DNA of 64,000 nucleotides, from NCBI RefSeq assembly GCF_013376045.1, contig NZ_JABMJG010000015.1:23748-87747 (forward strand), read 5' to 3'. Shown here one piece after another: positions 34,323 through 43,660 of the stretch. The notes beneath the pieces were generated by a model. That model was not told the DNA's origin and ran no database searches. It saw only the letters and a list, made by a program, of their open reading frames with translations. Both the position numbers and the translations under genes were made by a program. The DNA is from Variovorax sp. SG517 (GTDB lineage: Bacteria > Pseudomonadota > Gammaproteobacteria > Burkholderiales > Burkholderiaceae_C). Every line of letters starts with the position of its first letter. Within the stretch, counting starts at the first letter, position 1.

Positions 34323-36098
34323 TCAGGCCATCGGCCCGGGCGCCTTGAGATACCGCTCGCGAATCGCCTTCGCCGACCAGTAGGTCAGCGCCGCCACCAG
34401 CCCGGTCGGGTTGTAGCCCAGTCCCTGCGGGAAGGCCGAGCCGCCTGGCACGAAGACGTTGTGCACGTCCCAGCTCTGCAGGTAGCGGTTGACTGCGCTG
34501 GTGCCCGGGTCGATGCCCATGATCGCGCCGCCGTTGAGGTGGGTGGTCTGGTAGCCCACGACGTCGAAATGCTCGCCGAGGTTCTTGACGAGAACGCGCA
34601 AAGCCTTCGGGCCCATGACCTCGGCGATGCGCTGCATCTTCTGCGCCATGAAGCGCGTCATGCGGATGTCGTTGGCCTTCCAGTCGAAGGTCATGCGCAG
34701 CAGCGGCAGGCCCCATGCGTCCTTGTAGGTCGGATCCAGGCTCAGGTAGTTGTCGCGGTAGCTCATGTGCGCGCCATGCGCGTCCATCGAGATCGTGTGG
34801 TTGTAGTTGTCGGCCACGGCCTTCTTCCAGCCGCTGCCCCAGGCCGGCGCGCCGTCGGGCAGCGAGATGCCGCTGATGGGCTTGGTGCCGGCCTGGTTGA
34901 CCCACATCGGCGAGCCGCCGACGAAGCCGGCGGGGCCGTGATCGAAGTTGTCGGCGTTGAAGTCGTCGATCGCGACGCCGTTGCCGCCCGCGCCGATGAA
35001 GGGATTGGCGTGCACGTCCTTGTCGAAGTAGGCCTTGATGGTCGCCATGTTCTGGTAGGCGAAGTTGCGCCCCACCGTGCCCTTGCCGGTGGCCGGGTCG
35101 TACGGCGTGCCGATGCCAGACAACAGCATCAGCCGCACGTTGTGGAACTGGAAGGCCGCGATGACGACGATGTCGGCCGGCTGCTCGACCTCGCTGCCCT
35201 GCGCATCGAGATAGGTCACGCCGGTCGCGCTGCGGCGATCGCCCGAGAGGTTCACCCTGAGCACGTGGGCGTTGGCGCGCAGTTCGAAGTTCGGCGCCAG
35301 CCGCAGGGCCGGCAGCACGTTGACGTTGGGCGAAGCCTTCGAGTAGTTGTAGCAGACGTAGCCGCTGCAGTAGCCGCAGAAGTTGCACGGCCCCATCTGG
35401 CAGCCGTAGGGGTTGGTGTAGGGGCCGGCGGCGTTGGCCGAGGGCAGGTCGTAGGGATGGTGGCCGAGCTTGTGCGCCGCCTCGCCGAAGCGCTGCGCCG
35501 ACACCGTGCGCTTCTGCGGCGGCAGCGGGAAGTCGCTCGACCGGTCCGGTGCGAACGGGTTGCCGCCCTCGCCCACCCGCTTGCCCGCCACCGTCCATGC
35601 CGCGCCCGAGGTGCCGAAGACCTTCTCCGCGAAGTCGAAATGCGGCTCCAGCTCCTCGTAGCTGACGCCGAAGTCCTGGATGGTCATGCCCTCGGGAATG
35701 AACCTGCGGCCATAGCGCTCCTCGTAGTGGCTGCGCAGCCGCAGCTCGACGGGATCCACGCGGAAGTGCACGCCCGACCAGTGCAGCCCCGCCCCGCCCA
35801 CGCCGGTGCCCGGCAGGAAGGCACCCAGCTGCCGATAGGGCAGCGCCGTGTCGTTCACCCCGTGGCGCACGGTGACCGTCTCGCGCGAGACGTCCTGGAA
35901 GAGCTTGCGGCGGATGCTGTAGGCCAGTTCGTCCAGCACCTTGGGATAGATGCCGTCGGTGGCGGTGTCGCGCATCGGCCCGCGCTCGAGTGCGACCACG
36001 TTCAGACCGGCCTCGGTCAGTTCCTTGGCCATGATCGCGCCGGTCCAGCCGAAGCCGACGATCACCACGTCGGCCTTCTTCATCGTGCGCGCCGCCAT
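34323..36098 (-). CDS. GMC-family FAD dehydrogenase, large subunit of a three-component sugar-acid dehydrogenase
   Basis: The 591-residue flavoprotein has the dinucleotide fold VVIVGFGWTGAIMAKELTEA near 10-30, the GMC motif around GTGVGGAGLHWSGVHFRVDP, a cysteine-rich patch (GCQMGPCNFCGYCSGYVCYN) that may hold an iron-sulfur or disulfide cluster as in gluconate dehydrogenase large subunits, and the C-terminal NGGAIMGIDPGTSAVNRYLQ and FPQGLGYNPTGLVAAL. It oxidises a sugar or polyol in the periplasm and passes electrons to the cytochrome c subunit. Its ATG overlaps the stop of the small-subunit gene (TGATG), so it is co-translated. Confidence 0.92.
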   Translation of the reverse strand: MAARTMKKADVVIVGFGWTGAIMAKELTEAGLNVVALERGPMRDTATDGIYPKVLDELAYSIRRKLFQDVSRETVTVRHGVNDTALPYRQLGAFLPGTGVGGAGLHWSGVHFRVDPVELRLRSHYEERYGRRFIPEGMTIQDFGVSYEELEPHFDFAEKVFGTSGAAWTVAGKRVGEGGNPFAPDRSSDFPLPPQKRTVSAQRFGEAAHKLGHHPYDLPSANAAGPYTNPYGCQMGPCNFCGYCSGYVCYNYSKASPNVNVLPALRLAPNFELRANAHVLRVNLSGDRRSATGVTYLDAQGSEVEQPADIVVIAAFQFHNVRLMLLSGIGTPYDPATGKGTVGRNFAYQNMATIKAYFDKDVHANPFIGAGGNGVAIDDFNADNFDHGPAGFVGGSPMWVNQAGTKPISGISLPDGAPAWGSGWKKAVADNYNHTISMDAHGAHMSYRDNYLSLDPTYKDAWGLPLLRMTFDWKANDIRMTRFMAQKMQRIAEVMGPKALRVLVKNLGEHFDVVGYQTTHLNGGAIMGIDPGTSAVNRYLQSWDVHNVFVPGGSAFPQGLGYNPTGLVAALTYWSAKAIRERYLKAPGPMA

Positions 36099-36838
36099 CA
36101 GCTTCGCCTCCCGCTCAGGGCCACCGGCGGCAACGGGTACGGCACGTCGCGCTCGACCCAGTCCATGAAATCGGCGCGCACGCCCGGAAAACCGATCAGC
36201 TTCCAGCCGACCAGGCCGCGGTTGCCGCCATGCACGGGATCGGCAAAGAAGCCTTCGCGCACGTTCTGCAGCAGCAGCGAAAAGAAGAGCCCGGCCGGCA
36301 CGGTGTCGAACTGCGCCTGCCCCGCTTCGATGGCGTGCAAGGCCGCGTCCTGCGCATCCGCGGCGAGCTGCGCAAAGGGCTTGCCGTGGGCCTTGCGCAC
36401 GAAGCCGTCGGCGGCGGCCAGGCCCAGCCGATAGATCTGCTGCGGCGTGAGCTGCGACTGATAGCCCAGCGTGGCCGGTGCATCGGCCTGGAACGGGCCC
36501 TGCATGTACCACAGCGCCCCCGTGGCCCAGGGCGTGTCCATCTGCCGGTCGATGAATTCCGGCACGCCCGCCTCGATCGCCCCCGGCCCCAGCGCATCGC
36601 TCGGAATCAACCGACCGCTGGCAGCACGGACAAAGGCCCATTCGTCGGCCGTGAAAAAGCGCGGCGTGTAGGGCTGCGTCTCCGGGGCTGCGCCCGCCTT
36701 GCCGGGCGTTGCCGCGGCCGGACGGCTGTCGCAGGCAGGCAGCGCCACGGCGGCGAACGTCGCTGCGCCCAGGCCCTTGAAGAGCCGGCGCCTGGAAGAA
36801 GAATCCGGGGAAGAATCGGGTGGGTTCGGTGCGGTCAC
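36098..36838 (-). CDS. Gluconate 2-dehydrogenase subunit 3-family protein (Tat-exported small subunit)
   Basis: The 246-residue product starts with GTG at 36838 after CAGGAGC, and carries a twin-arginine signal (SSRRRLFKGLGAATFAAVAL). The body shows FFTADEWAFVRAASGRLIPS and DALGPGAIEAGVPEFIDRQM, the signature of the small subunit of membrane-bound gluconate/sorbitol dehydrogenases. It carries the large flavoprotein subunit across the membrane as a folded pair. The next gene overlaps its stop by one base. Confidence 0.9.
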   Translation of the reverse strand: MTAPNPPDSSPDSSSRRRLFKGLGAATFAAVALPACDSRPAAATPGKAGAAPETQPYTPRFFTADEWAFVRAASGRLIPSDALGPGAIEAGVPEFIDRQMDTPWATGALWYMQGPFQADAPATLGYQSQLTPQQIYRLGLAAADGFVRKAHGKPFAQLAADAQDAALHAIEAGQAQFDTVPAGLFFSLLLQNVREGFFADPVHGGNRGLVGWKLIGFPGVRADFMDWVERDVPYPLPPVALSGRRS

Positions 36839-36870
36839 GGTGATGCTCCTGTAGAGGGCCGGGCCCAGGC

Positions 36871-38226
36871 CTATCGGGCGGCCGGCGCCTGCGCGGCCAT
36901 GTCCTTCTCGACGGCCTGGCGAATGGGGCCGACCTGCGCCGCGTCCACCTTCGGCGCCTGGTTGCCCCAGCTCTGGCGCACGAAGCTCGCGAGCTGCGCG
37001 ACCTCGTCGTCCGACAGGCGCCAGCCAAAGCCGGGCATGGCCAGTTCGGAAGGCGCCGTGCCCGTCGCGGGCAACTGGCTGCCTTGCAGGATCAGCCGGA
37101 TGACCGAGCTCGGATCGGCGGTCAACACGGTCGAGTTGCCGGCAATGCGGGGAAAGACCCGCGCATAGCCCTTGCCATCGCTGCGGTGACAGCCCGCGCA
37201 GTTGTCCGCGTAGAGCTCGGCGCCGCGCGTCGCGTTGACGCCCTGCCACAGGGCCATGGCCGTGGCGGGGTCCGGCTTGAATGCCGACACCGCATCGGCG
37301 CTCGGCTCCAGCGTCTTCAGATAGGCGGCGACGGCGTTCAGGTCCTCGTCGCTCAGGTGCTGCGTGCTGTGCACGATGGCGTCGTTCATCGGACCGCCGA
37401 CCACCGCGTGGGACGGGTTGCGCGCCGCCCGCAAGGTGGCGACGATGTCGGCCGCCGACCAGCCCCCCAGGCCATCGGCAGGATTGCCGCGCAGAGTCAC
37501 CGCGACCCATCCGTCGATGAGCGGACCGCCCGCCAGGTAGGCGGACCCGGACTCGTCCAGCGCCTTCTCCTGCATCGTGACCGACCGCGGCGTGTGGCAA
37601 CTGCCGCAATGGCCCAGGCCCTGCACGAGGTACGCACCGCGGGCCACCGACATGTCCGCATAGCGGTGGGCATCGAAGGCGACGGCATCGGGCCGGGGCG
37701 CGAAGGCCTTGCGCCACAGCGCCAGTGGCCAGCGGATCGACAAGGGCCAGACCAGGCCGCGCGGATGCGGGGTCGCCGGCGCCGGCGTCACGCCCTGCAT
37801 GAAGAAGGCATACAGCGCGCGCACGTCGTCGTCCGTCATGCGCGCATAGGAGGGAAACGGCATCGCCGGATACAGGGAGTCGCCATCGGCCCGGATGCCG
37901 TGGCGCACGGCGCGGTCGAAGTCGTCCAGCGAGTACCGGCCGATGCCACTGTCGCGATCGGGCGTGATGTTGGTGCTGTAGATCGCGCCGATGGGCGAGG
38001 CCAGCGGCAGCCCACCCGCGAAGGGCGCGCCGCCCGACGCGGTGTGGCAGGCCACGCAGTCGCCCGCCTGCGCCAGGTACTGCCCCTTGGCCACCAGGCC
38101 CGGCGAACGGCCGTCCGCGCCAGCGGCGAGGGCCCTCGTGGACGTCGGCCACAGCGCCAGCGCCAACAGGACTGTGAAGACGAGTGCCGCAAGGCCGAGC
38201 ACGACCCATAGGTACTTTTTCAGCAT
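36871..38226 (-). CDS. Three-heme cytochrome c subunit of the dehydrogenase
   Basis: From ATG 38226 (AGGAGC upstream) this encodes 451 residues: an N-terminal membrane anchor (YLWVVLGLAALVFTVLLALA) and three heme sites CVACH (57-61), CGSCH and CAGCH, each followed by typical cytochrome c segments such as SLYPAMPFPSYARMTDDDV. It is the electron-transfer subunit that hands electrons from the GMC flavoprotein to ubiquinone. It is the first gene of the operon, followed by subunit 3 and the large subunit. Confidence 0.93.
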   Translation of the reverse strand: MLKKYLWVVLGLAALVFTVLLALALWPTSTRALAAGADGRSPGLVAKGQYLAQAGDCVACHTASGGAPFAGGLPLASPIGAIYSTNITPDRDSGIGRYSLDDFDRAVRHGIRADGDSLYPAMPFPSYARMTDDDVRALYAFFMQGVTPAPATPHPRGLVWPLSIRWPLALWRKAFAPRPDAVAFDAHRYADMSVARGAYLVQGLGHCGSCHTPRSVTMQEKALDESGSAYLAGGPLIDGWVAVTLRGNPADGLGGWSAADIVATLRAARNPSHAVVGGPMNDAIVHSTQHLSDEDLNAVAAYLKTLEPSADAVSAFKPDPATAMALWQGVNATRGAELYADNCAGCHRSDGKGYARVFPRIAGNSTVLTADPSSVIRLILQGSQLPATGTAPSELAMPGFGWRLSDDEVAQLASFVRQSWGNQAPKVDAAQVGPIRQAVEKDMAAQAPAAR

Positions 38227-38461
38227 CGATGCGCTCCTCTCGGGGGCGGTGCGTTTACAGCGTGAGGGATGTCGACGGGCATTTCCAGCGCCAGCATGCG
38301 GGCCCGAAGGCACGCGACGCTTCGAACAGTTTGCAGCAAGGCCGGATTTCCTGCATCGAAGTCGCCGTCGCCGCTGCGTTCGACGAAGGGATGCCGGCCC
38401 TGCGAGCTGGCCTCCAAGGCATGGCTGTGTCCGCTTCGATGTGGGGGCTGCCGCTGCCCTG

Positions 38462-38720
38462 CAGAGAAATGCGGCATGGTGACCGAGTTCGATGCGACCT
38501 GCTTCGACCTCATCCCCGGCGAACGGATCGTCTGTGCCTGAGAGATGCAACTGGACGGCCGCAAGATCTCGATCTCGCTCGCCACCCTCGAATTCAAGGC
38601 CCCGGCCACGGCGACCCGGCTGATCATGACGGAACAGGGCGCCCTGCTCGAACGACTTCGACGACAACGGAAGCCGGGAGCGCGGCGATGCACCAGCTTG
38701 CATTCACCGCCTTCTCGCCG
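38462..38720 (+). pseudogene. SRPBCC/AHSA1-family gene fragment
   Basis: A plus-strand stretch reads VTEFDATCFDLIPGERIVCA, stop, then EMQLDGRKISISLATLEFKA and TRLIMTEQGALLE; a frameshift leads to FDDNGSRERGD. This is the second half of an AHSA1-type SRPBCC protein, in which the stop replaces a tyrosine. The N-terminal half, from about 38280, is unrecognisable. An inactive gene upstream of the dehydrogenase operon. Confidence 0.6.
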
Positions 38721-38894
38721 GAGCACCGGCATCACCGGCAGCCTGCTGGGATCGGGTTTGGTCGGCTCTGCATCCCGGCGTCGCATGCTGGAAGCCCCAA
38801 CAGCCGCATACACGAACTGCCGCACAACTGGGATCTGTCACCCGGATGCTCCCGGATCGGGCGCATACTGCAAAATTGGCTTAAGCCGTAGGGA

Positions 38895-39104
38895 ATGATG
38901 CCCGACACTGAGACACCCTTGCGACTCGCGCGACGCCACGTCGCGTACGGCTCTCGCCTCGTTGACGAACAGGCCGTGCGGGTTGCTCGAATGGACCCTC
39001 ACGGCGACCAGGTAGGCCTTGCTATTGTCTTGCTGGAAACGATGAAGCAGACGCTGGCCGTATTTGTGGCCGACCTGGCACGCCTGGAGGCGAAGTCCTC
39101 CTGA
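38895..39104 (+). CDS. Small hypothetical protein
   Basis: The 69-residue frame MMPDTETPLRLARRHVAYGS, then VARMDPHGDQVGLAIVLLET and MKQTLAVFVADLARLEAKSS resembles short helical proteins of unknown function seen near mobile elements in proteobacteria. A start at 38898 is equally likely. The helical pattern and a GGGA ribosome site support translation. Confidence 0.5.
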   Translation: MMPDTETPLRLARRHVAYGSRLVDEQAVRVARMDPHGDQVGLAIVLLETMKQTLAVFVADLARLEAKSS

Positions 39105-39462
39105 AGCTTGGACTGGCTGGCAGGGCAGTTCGCGCACGACGATGCGGCTTGGTCAGAAGCTGCTGTCGCCGTTCGAAGTGCGCCATCCTCTGTTCAAAGC
39201 GCTGGCTGGCGATGTCTCGCAGCGAAGCCACCCGTGCCAAAGCTTGCGCCGGATCGCGCCCTCGTTTGGCGATCTGCTCTGCCCATTTCATCGCAAACTC
39301 AACCCCTCGTTCGGCCGCCATCCAAGCCGCGAGCTCTTCGCAGGAACTGAACACTTCGCTGGCTCGTTTGTGACCTTTCTTGGGTGAGTTGGAGCGTGAA
39401 GGATGGACACCAAATGCCGCAGATGCCGACACCACTTTGAGGTGAGCAGCGGCCACACTCAA
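39022..39462 (-). CDS. Hypothetical helical protein, doubtful
   Basis: A minus-strand frame of 146 residues contains a helical stretch (SSCEELAAWMAAERGVEFAM, then ALARVASLRDIASQRFEQRM) that looks like real protein, while both ends are low-quality. It overlaps the end of the plus-strand small gene at 39104, so at least one of the two starts or stops is probably not used. Confidence 0.3.
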   Translation of the reverse strand: MSVAAAHLKVVSASAAFGVHPSRSNSPKKGHKRASEVFSSCEELAAWMAAERGVEFAMKWAEQIAKRGRDPAQALARVASLRDIASQRFEQRMAHFERRQQLLTKPHRRARTALPASPSFRRTSPPGVPGRPQIRPASASSFPARQ

Positions 39463-39676
39463 AATAGTATGCTCAGCGCGCCGCGCAGGCGCAACAAGAG
39501 GAGCTGCGACGGTGAGGGACCTTTGACATCGCCTCGAAGGTCACACCGGGGGACACGCCGTTGGGCGCGAACACCTGTGCGGGTCGCATCTCGATGCGCG
39601 CTCCACCTTCATGCACACCACCGGTACGTGCGCACGAACGCCACGCATCGGACCTGCTTTCAATCCAAACTTCAAT

Positions 39677-40534
39677 ATGCCGTCAAGCAGCTTTCCAAGA
39701 ATCCTCGATGTGTGTACTGCGCGGAGCACGGCACTCTTGCTGGGCCTCGCGCTCTCGCTGCCTGGGGTGGCACAAACCGCCGCGCCGACGGTGCGCGTGC
39801 AATCCGACCTGAAGGACATTCGCATCCAGGCGATCACCAGCCTGCCCAAGGCAGGCGGCAGTGCCGACGATCGAAACGGTTGCCCGTGGCGCGTGATCCG
39901 GCCGAAGTCGGCGGCGGCCAAGCTGGTGGCTGCACAGGGATGGGCGGTGACGGCGGACGTGCCGCTGGGCGCCTACCGCGCGGTCAGCTTTGCCGGCCAG
40001 ATGGAAGCCGGCACCAGCGGCACCTGCGGCATCACCCAGGGCAACGTGGCGGTGTTCGACGGCGACAAGCTGCTCGCGCTGGCCTACGGCAAGTCGGCGG
40101 AAGATACCGCCATCGGCAACCTGACGGCACTCGAGGGCGGCACTGTCCGGGTGTGGGACGGCGACGCGGTCGGCTCGCCAGTGGGCGACCTGCGCATCGA
40201 GGCAGACGGCACTGTGCACCTGGGAAAGCTGGCCGATGAGGAGTCGGTCTGCAAGGGCCAGGCGAAGGTGCCGAACGTCTACGGCATGTCGATCGACAAG
40301 GCGCGCAAGGTGCTCGCCGCCAAGGGCTGGAAGCCCGTGCGGGGCGGGGCCAGTCCTGAACCGAGGCAGGCCGCGCTGGTCAGGCGCGGCATCGCCGAGG
40401 CCGAGTCCTGCGCGGGCACCGGCCTTGGCTATTGCGATTTCGGCTACGCCGGCCCGGCCGGCAGGCTGACCTTGACCACCATAGGCGAAGACGCCCTTCC
40501 GAGTGTCTCGGACTACGCCGTCATGTGCCGTTGA
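39677..40534 (+). CDS. Secreted protein with one PASTA domain
   Basis: From ATG 39677 the product is 285 residues with a signal peptide (ARSTALLLGLALSLPGVAQT). Near residue 210 lies KVPNVYGMSIDKARKVLAAKG, a PASTA domain as found in penicillin-binding proteins and Ser/Thr kinases. No transmembrane, kinase or transpeptidase domain is present, so it is a stand-alone periplasmic PASTA protein. Cysteines near the ends (CPWRVI, CGITQG, ESCAGTGLGYCDFGY) suggest disulfides. Confidence 0.8.
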   Translation: MPSSSFPRILDVCTARSTALLLGLALSLPGVAQTAAPTVRVQSDLKDIRIQAITSLPKAGGSADDRNGCPWRVIRPKSAAAKLVAAQGWAVTADVPLGAYRAVSFAGQMEAGTSGTCGITQGNVAVFDGDKLLALAYGKSAEDTAIGNLTALEGGTVRVWDGDAVGSPVGDLRIEADGTVHLGKLADEESVCKGQAKVPNVYGMSIDKARKVLAAKGWKPVRGGASPEPRQAALVRRGIAEAESCAGTGLGYCDFGYAGPAGRLTLTTIGEDALPSVSDYAVMCR

Positions 40535-41288
40535 ATCCACACCACCTTGGCGGACCTCATCGAACCCAAGGAGCACGCCGACCGCGACGCCTTTTTTTGC
40601 GCGCTCGTAGCACCGGCCTGCGCGCCGCGTCGGCATGCCCCAATGCCACGCAATCCAGCGAAGGAAGCCACGTGAAGCGCACTGCGACCTCCCGAAAGCT
40701 TGCGCACGGCAATGGCACGCAGGATGTGCGATCAACCCGCGGCAGCGTCGTCCGGTCACCCTTGCGCGCCATGCCCCAGCCGGAGGGCAACGGCTCGCTG
40801 GCCTGATTCCCCGTCTGGCCGGCAACCCGCACGGCTGAGTGCGGCGGCAACCTCGATCATGCGAGTGGTGGTGCAAGGCTGCATCAGCCCCGCCACCGCA
40901 GCCGGGCGCACGACCCGCGCCGCGAACCATGCCCGGGTGTGTATCGGCCTTGCCCGATGGCCCGATGGGCGGATGGGCGGATGGCCCAGGTGAGCCACCT
41001 GCGCCAAGCGTCGGCCACGATGCGAAGCCAGTGACAACCGGCGATGTCACCGCGCTGCGGGCCGCCTCGAAGCAGTGGCTGTCGATCCGAACGGCCGGTC
41101 AGATGTCACCGAAGCGTCCTGCCCGAGTCCCAGCGCGAACCCTGCGCCGCCACCGGCGAGGCATTGCGCGATGAAGCTCGCGCCGTGATGGAAATGGAAG
41201 TCAACTGCATTCCAGGGGCGGTGTCTTCCTACAGCCGGCCGCCCTGCAGCCCCAATGCTCGCCCTCCTCACCTTCACTGAACGTCCGC
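40535..41288. other. Region without a recognised gene
   Basis: About 750 bases between the PASTA gene and the ZIP gene. It holds a run of seven T at about 40593-40599, a short degenerate GATGGGCG repeat near 40960-40985, and translations on both strands that match no family I know. The end holds the promoter region of the ZIP gene. Confidence 0.4.
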
Positions 41289-42188
41289 ATGGCCGATATT
41301 CATTTCCCGAACTCCTGGGCCGTTGCGAGGACGGCAAAGCGCTGGATCGGCGCTGCCATCGCATGCGCCGGTGTCCTGGTGCTGATCGTCGAAGGCGTGC
41401 AGCTTGCCCGGTCCGGCTCTGCCACCGGCGCTGCGCTCACCGGCGGGTGCATCGCGGCGCTGGCCACCGCACTCGGGACCGTGCCGGTTCTTCTTTCGCA
41501 GCAGTTCTCGCAGCGGGTCTACGACAGCATGCTGGGATTCGGTGCGGGCGTGATGCTCGCGGCCAGCTCGTTTTCGCTGGTCATACCGGCGCTCGCGGCG
41601 GCCAAATCGCAAGGCGGCGGCGCGTGGGGCAGCGGCGCCCTGGTCGCAGCGGGCGTATTGCTCGGCGCGTTGGCGCTGCTCGTCATCGACCGCGTCGTCC
41701 CGCATGAGCATTTCGTCAAGGGCGTCGAAGGGCCGGAGTCGCGCGCGCTCAAGCGCGTGTGGCTTTTCGTGCTGGCCATCGTGCTGCACAACCTGCCTGA
41801 AGGCCTGGCCATTGGCGTCGCGTTCGCGGGGACCGATCCGGTCGGCGCCGCCGCGCTGACGACCGGCATCTCGATCCAGGACGTGCCCGAAGGCCTGGTC
41901 GTCGCACTGGCGTTGCGAAGCGTGGGCTACGGCAAGCTGAGCGCGGCGGGGCTCGGCATGTTGTCGGGGCTGGTCGAGCCGGTCGCCGCCGTCCTGGGCG
42001 CTGCAGTCATCGGGCTGACGGCCGCCCTGCTCCCGTGGGGCCTTGCGATGGCCGCCGGCGCGATGCTCTTCGTCATCAGCCACGAGATCATTCCCGAGTC
42101 GCACCGCAAGGGCCACGAGGCCCATGCGACCACAGGACTCCTGCTGGGGTTCGTGCTGATGATGGTCCTGGACACCGCGTTGGGCTGA
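41289..42188 (+). CDS. ZIP-family divalent metal transporter
   Basis: The 299-residue protein has about eight membrane segments and the ZIP metal-binding helices HNLPEGLAIGVAFAG and VISHEIIPESHRKGHEA with the conserved His-Asn-x-x-Glu and His-Glu patterns. It resembles the zinc/cadmium transporter branch known from Bordetella. It should move zinc or a related ion into the cytoplasm. The next gene, an epoxide-hydrolase-like protein, starts four bases after its stop. Confidence 0.92.
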   Translation: MADIHFPNSWAVARTAKRWIGAAIACAGVLVLIVEGVQLARSGSATGAALTGGCIAALATALGTVPVLLSQQFSQRVYDSMLGFGAGVMLAASSFSLVIPALAAAKSQGGGAWGSGALVAAGVLLGALALLVIDRVVPHEHFVKGVEGPESRALKRVWLFVLAIVLHNLPEGLAIGVAFAGTDPVGAAALTTGISIQDVPEGLVVALALRSVGYGKLSAAGLGMLSGLVEPVAAVLGAAVIGLTAALLPWGLAMAAGAMLFVISHEIIPESHRKGHEAHATTGLLLGFVLMMVLDTALG

Positions 42189-42192
42189 ACCC

Positions 42193-43098
42193 ATGACGGC
42201 GCCCCTTGAACACCAGACCCTGCGCGCGAACGGCGTCGCCCTGCATGTGGTGACCGCAGGCCGTGCCGACGCGCCGCTCGTGATCCTGCTTCACGGCTTT
42301 CCCGAACATTGGGGCGCGTGGCGGCGGCAGATCCAGCCCCTGGTCGATGCGGGCTGGCGCGTGGCGGTCCCCGACCAGCGGGGCTACGGCACATCGGCAA
42401 AACCCGCCGGGGTCGGCAGCTATGCCCTGGACACGCTGGCCGACGACGTGAGGGGCATTGCGCGTGCGCTGGACGCACCCCGCTTCAGCATCGTCGGTCA
42501 CGATTGGGGCGGCATGGTTGCCTGGCACCTGGCTGCGCGCGAGGCCACCTCCATCGAGCGCCTGGTCATCCTTAATGCACCCCATCCCGCCACGTTCTTC
42601 TCGTTCGCGCTGACTCACCCGTTGCAGATGCTGCGAAGCAGCTACGTGGGCTTTTTCCAGATGCGCTGGGTGCCCGAAGCGGTTCTTCGCGCCAACGACT
42701 TCGCGCTCTTGCAAGCTGCGCTGACGCACTCCAGCCGTGCGGGCACCTTCGGCGAAGACCAGCTCGCCGGCTACCGCGCGGCGTGGGCCGAGCCTGGGGC
42801 GTTGCGCGCCATGCTCGACTGGTACCGGGCCATGCCCTTCGCGCAGCCCTGCACCGACGAGATCGAAGCGCCGGTGCGCATCGTGTGGGGCGATGCCGAC
42901 TCGGCGCTGGAGACCGGCCTCGTCGAGGCCGCGCTGCCTTACTGCCCAAACGCCGAAGTCGTGCACCTGCCGCACGCCTCGCACTGGCTGCATCACGAGG
43001 AGCCGCAGAAAGTGAGCTCGCTGCTTCTCGAATTCCTGGACGCCTCCAATGCCGCGGCACTGTCGGACCGACGCGCCCAAGGACTACATGAACGTTGA
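42193..43098 (+). CDS. Alpha/beta hydrolase, epoxide-hydrolase-like
   Basis: The 301-residue protein shows ILLHGFPEHWGAWRRQ (the HGFPE oxyanion motif), an aspartate nucleophile in IVGHDWGGMVAWHLA, the acid in IVWGDADSALETG and the histidine in LPHASHWLHHEEP. This is the soluble epoxide hydrolase/haloalkane dehalogenase branch. It is co-transcribed with the ZIP gene (four bases apart). The substrate cannot be read. Confidence 0.88.
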   Translation: MTAPLEHQTLRANGVALHVVTAGRADAPLVILLHGFPEHWGAWRRQIQPLVDAGWRVAVPDQRGYGTSAKPAGVGSYALDTLADDVRGIARALDAPRFSIVGHDWGGMVAWHLAAREATSIERLVILNAPHPATFFSFALTHPLQMLRSSYVGFFQMRWVPEAVLRANDFALLQAALTHSSRAGTFGEDQLAGYRAAWAEPGALRAMLDWYRAMPFAQPCTDEIEAPVRIVWGDADSALETGLVEAALPYCPNAEVVHLPHASHWLHHEEPQKVSSLLLEFLDASNAAALSDRRAQGLHER

Positions 43099-43152
43099 GG
43101 CGCGCCGCGCAATTTCAGGTTCTTTCAAACCACTTCGATGGAGAAGCGACAC

Positions 43153-43644
43153 ATGCCAGTCAAGTCAGTGATGGATCTTTTCGTGCACGAGATTTCGGAC
43201 ACGCACAACGCGGAGAAGCAGATGACACGATCGCTGCCGAAGCTCGCCCGCGCGGCCACCGACCCCGAACTCTCGCAGGCGTTCGAAGATCATCTGGAGG
43301 AAACGCGCGCCCAGGTCGAGCGGCTCGAACAGGTCGCCGAACTCTGCGGCTTCAAGATCAAGCGCGTGAAGTGCGACGGCATGGAAGGCTTGGTCGAAGA
43401 GACCATGTCCTTGGTCGACCTGATCGGCAAGGGACCGGTGCTTGACGCCGCGCTCATTGGAGCCGCCCAGAAGGCGGAGCACTACGAGATCGCGGGCTAC
43501 ACCTCGCTGAGCCTGATGGCCAAGAAGCTGGGCTTTGCCGAAGCGGTTGTGCTGCTCCAAGCCAGCCTCGCCGAAGAGCAGGCCACCGACAAGCGCCTGG
43601 GCCTGCTCGCCGAAGCCGCGCAGATCGAAGAAGCGGCCGCCTGA
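43153..43644 (+). CDS. Ferritin-like DUF892 (YciE/YciF-type) protein
   Basis: From ATG 43153 (GGAGAA upstream) this encodes 163 residues of the DUF892 four-helix fold: VMDLFVHEISDTHNAEKQMT, EDHLEETRAQVERLEQVAEL, ALIGAAQKAEHYEIAGYTSL and LQASLAEEQATDKRLGLLAE, with glutamate and histidine residues that fit a di-iron site (Glu, ExxH-type). Such proteins are induced by stress in enterobacteria and others. Stress-related neighbours (DUF2934, manganese catalase) support this role. Confidence 0.9.
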   Translation: MPVKSVMDLFVHEISDTHNAEKQMTRSLPKLARAATDPELSQAFEDHLEETRAQVERLEQVAELCGFKIKRVKCDGMEGLVEETMSLVDLIGKGPVLDAALIGAAQKAEHYEIAGYTSLSLMAKKLGFAEAVVLLQASLAEEQATDKRLGLLAEAAQIEEAAA

Positions 43645-43660
43645 TCGCAAGAGGTGTCAC

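Noticed and set aside
34122..36434. A 770-codon plus-strand frame opposite the GMC dehydrogenase
   Set aside because: Arginine/valine/histidine-rich antisense translation typical of GC-rich genes; the minus strand holds all motifs.
36098..38209. A 703-codon minus-strand frame spanning two dehydrogenase genes
   Set aside because: Its first two thirds read the cytochrome c gene in the wrong frame; only the last 246 codons, starting at GTG 36838, show a real family.
40590..40600. Run of T after the PASTA gene as a terminator
   Set aside because: No convincing stem precedes the T-run.
40950..40990. GATGGGCG short repeats as a tandem repeat or CRISPR-like array
   Set aside because: Only about three imperfect units without spacers of regular size.
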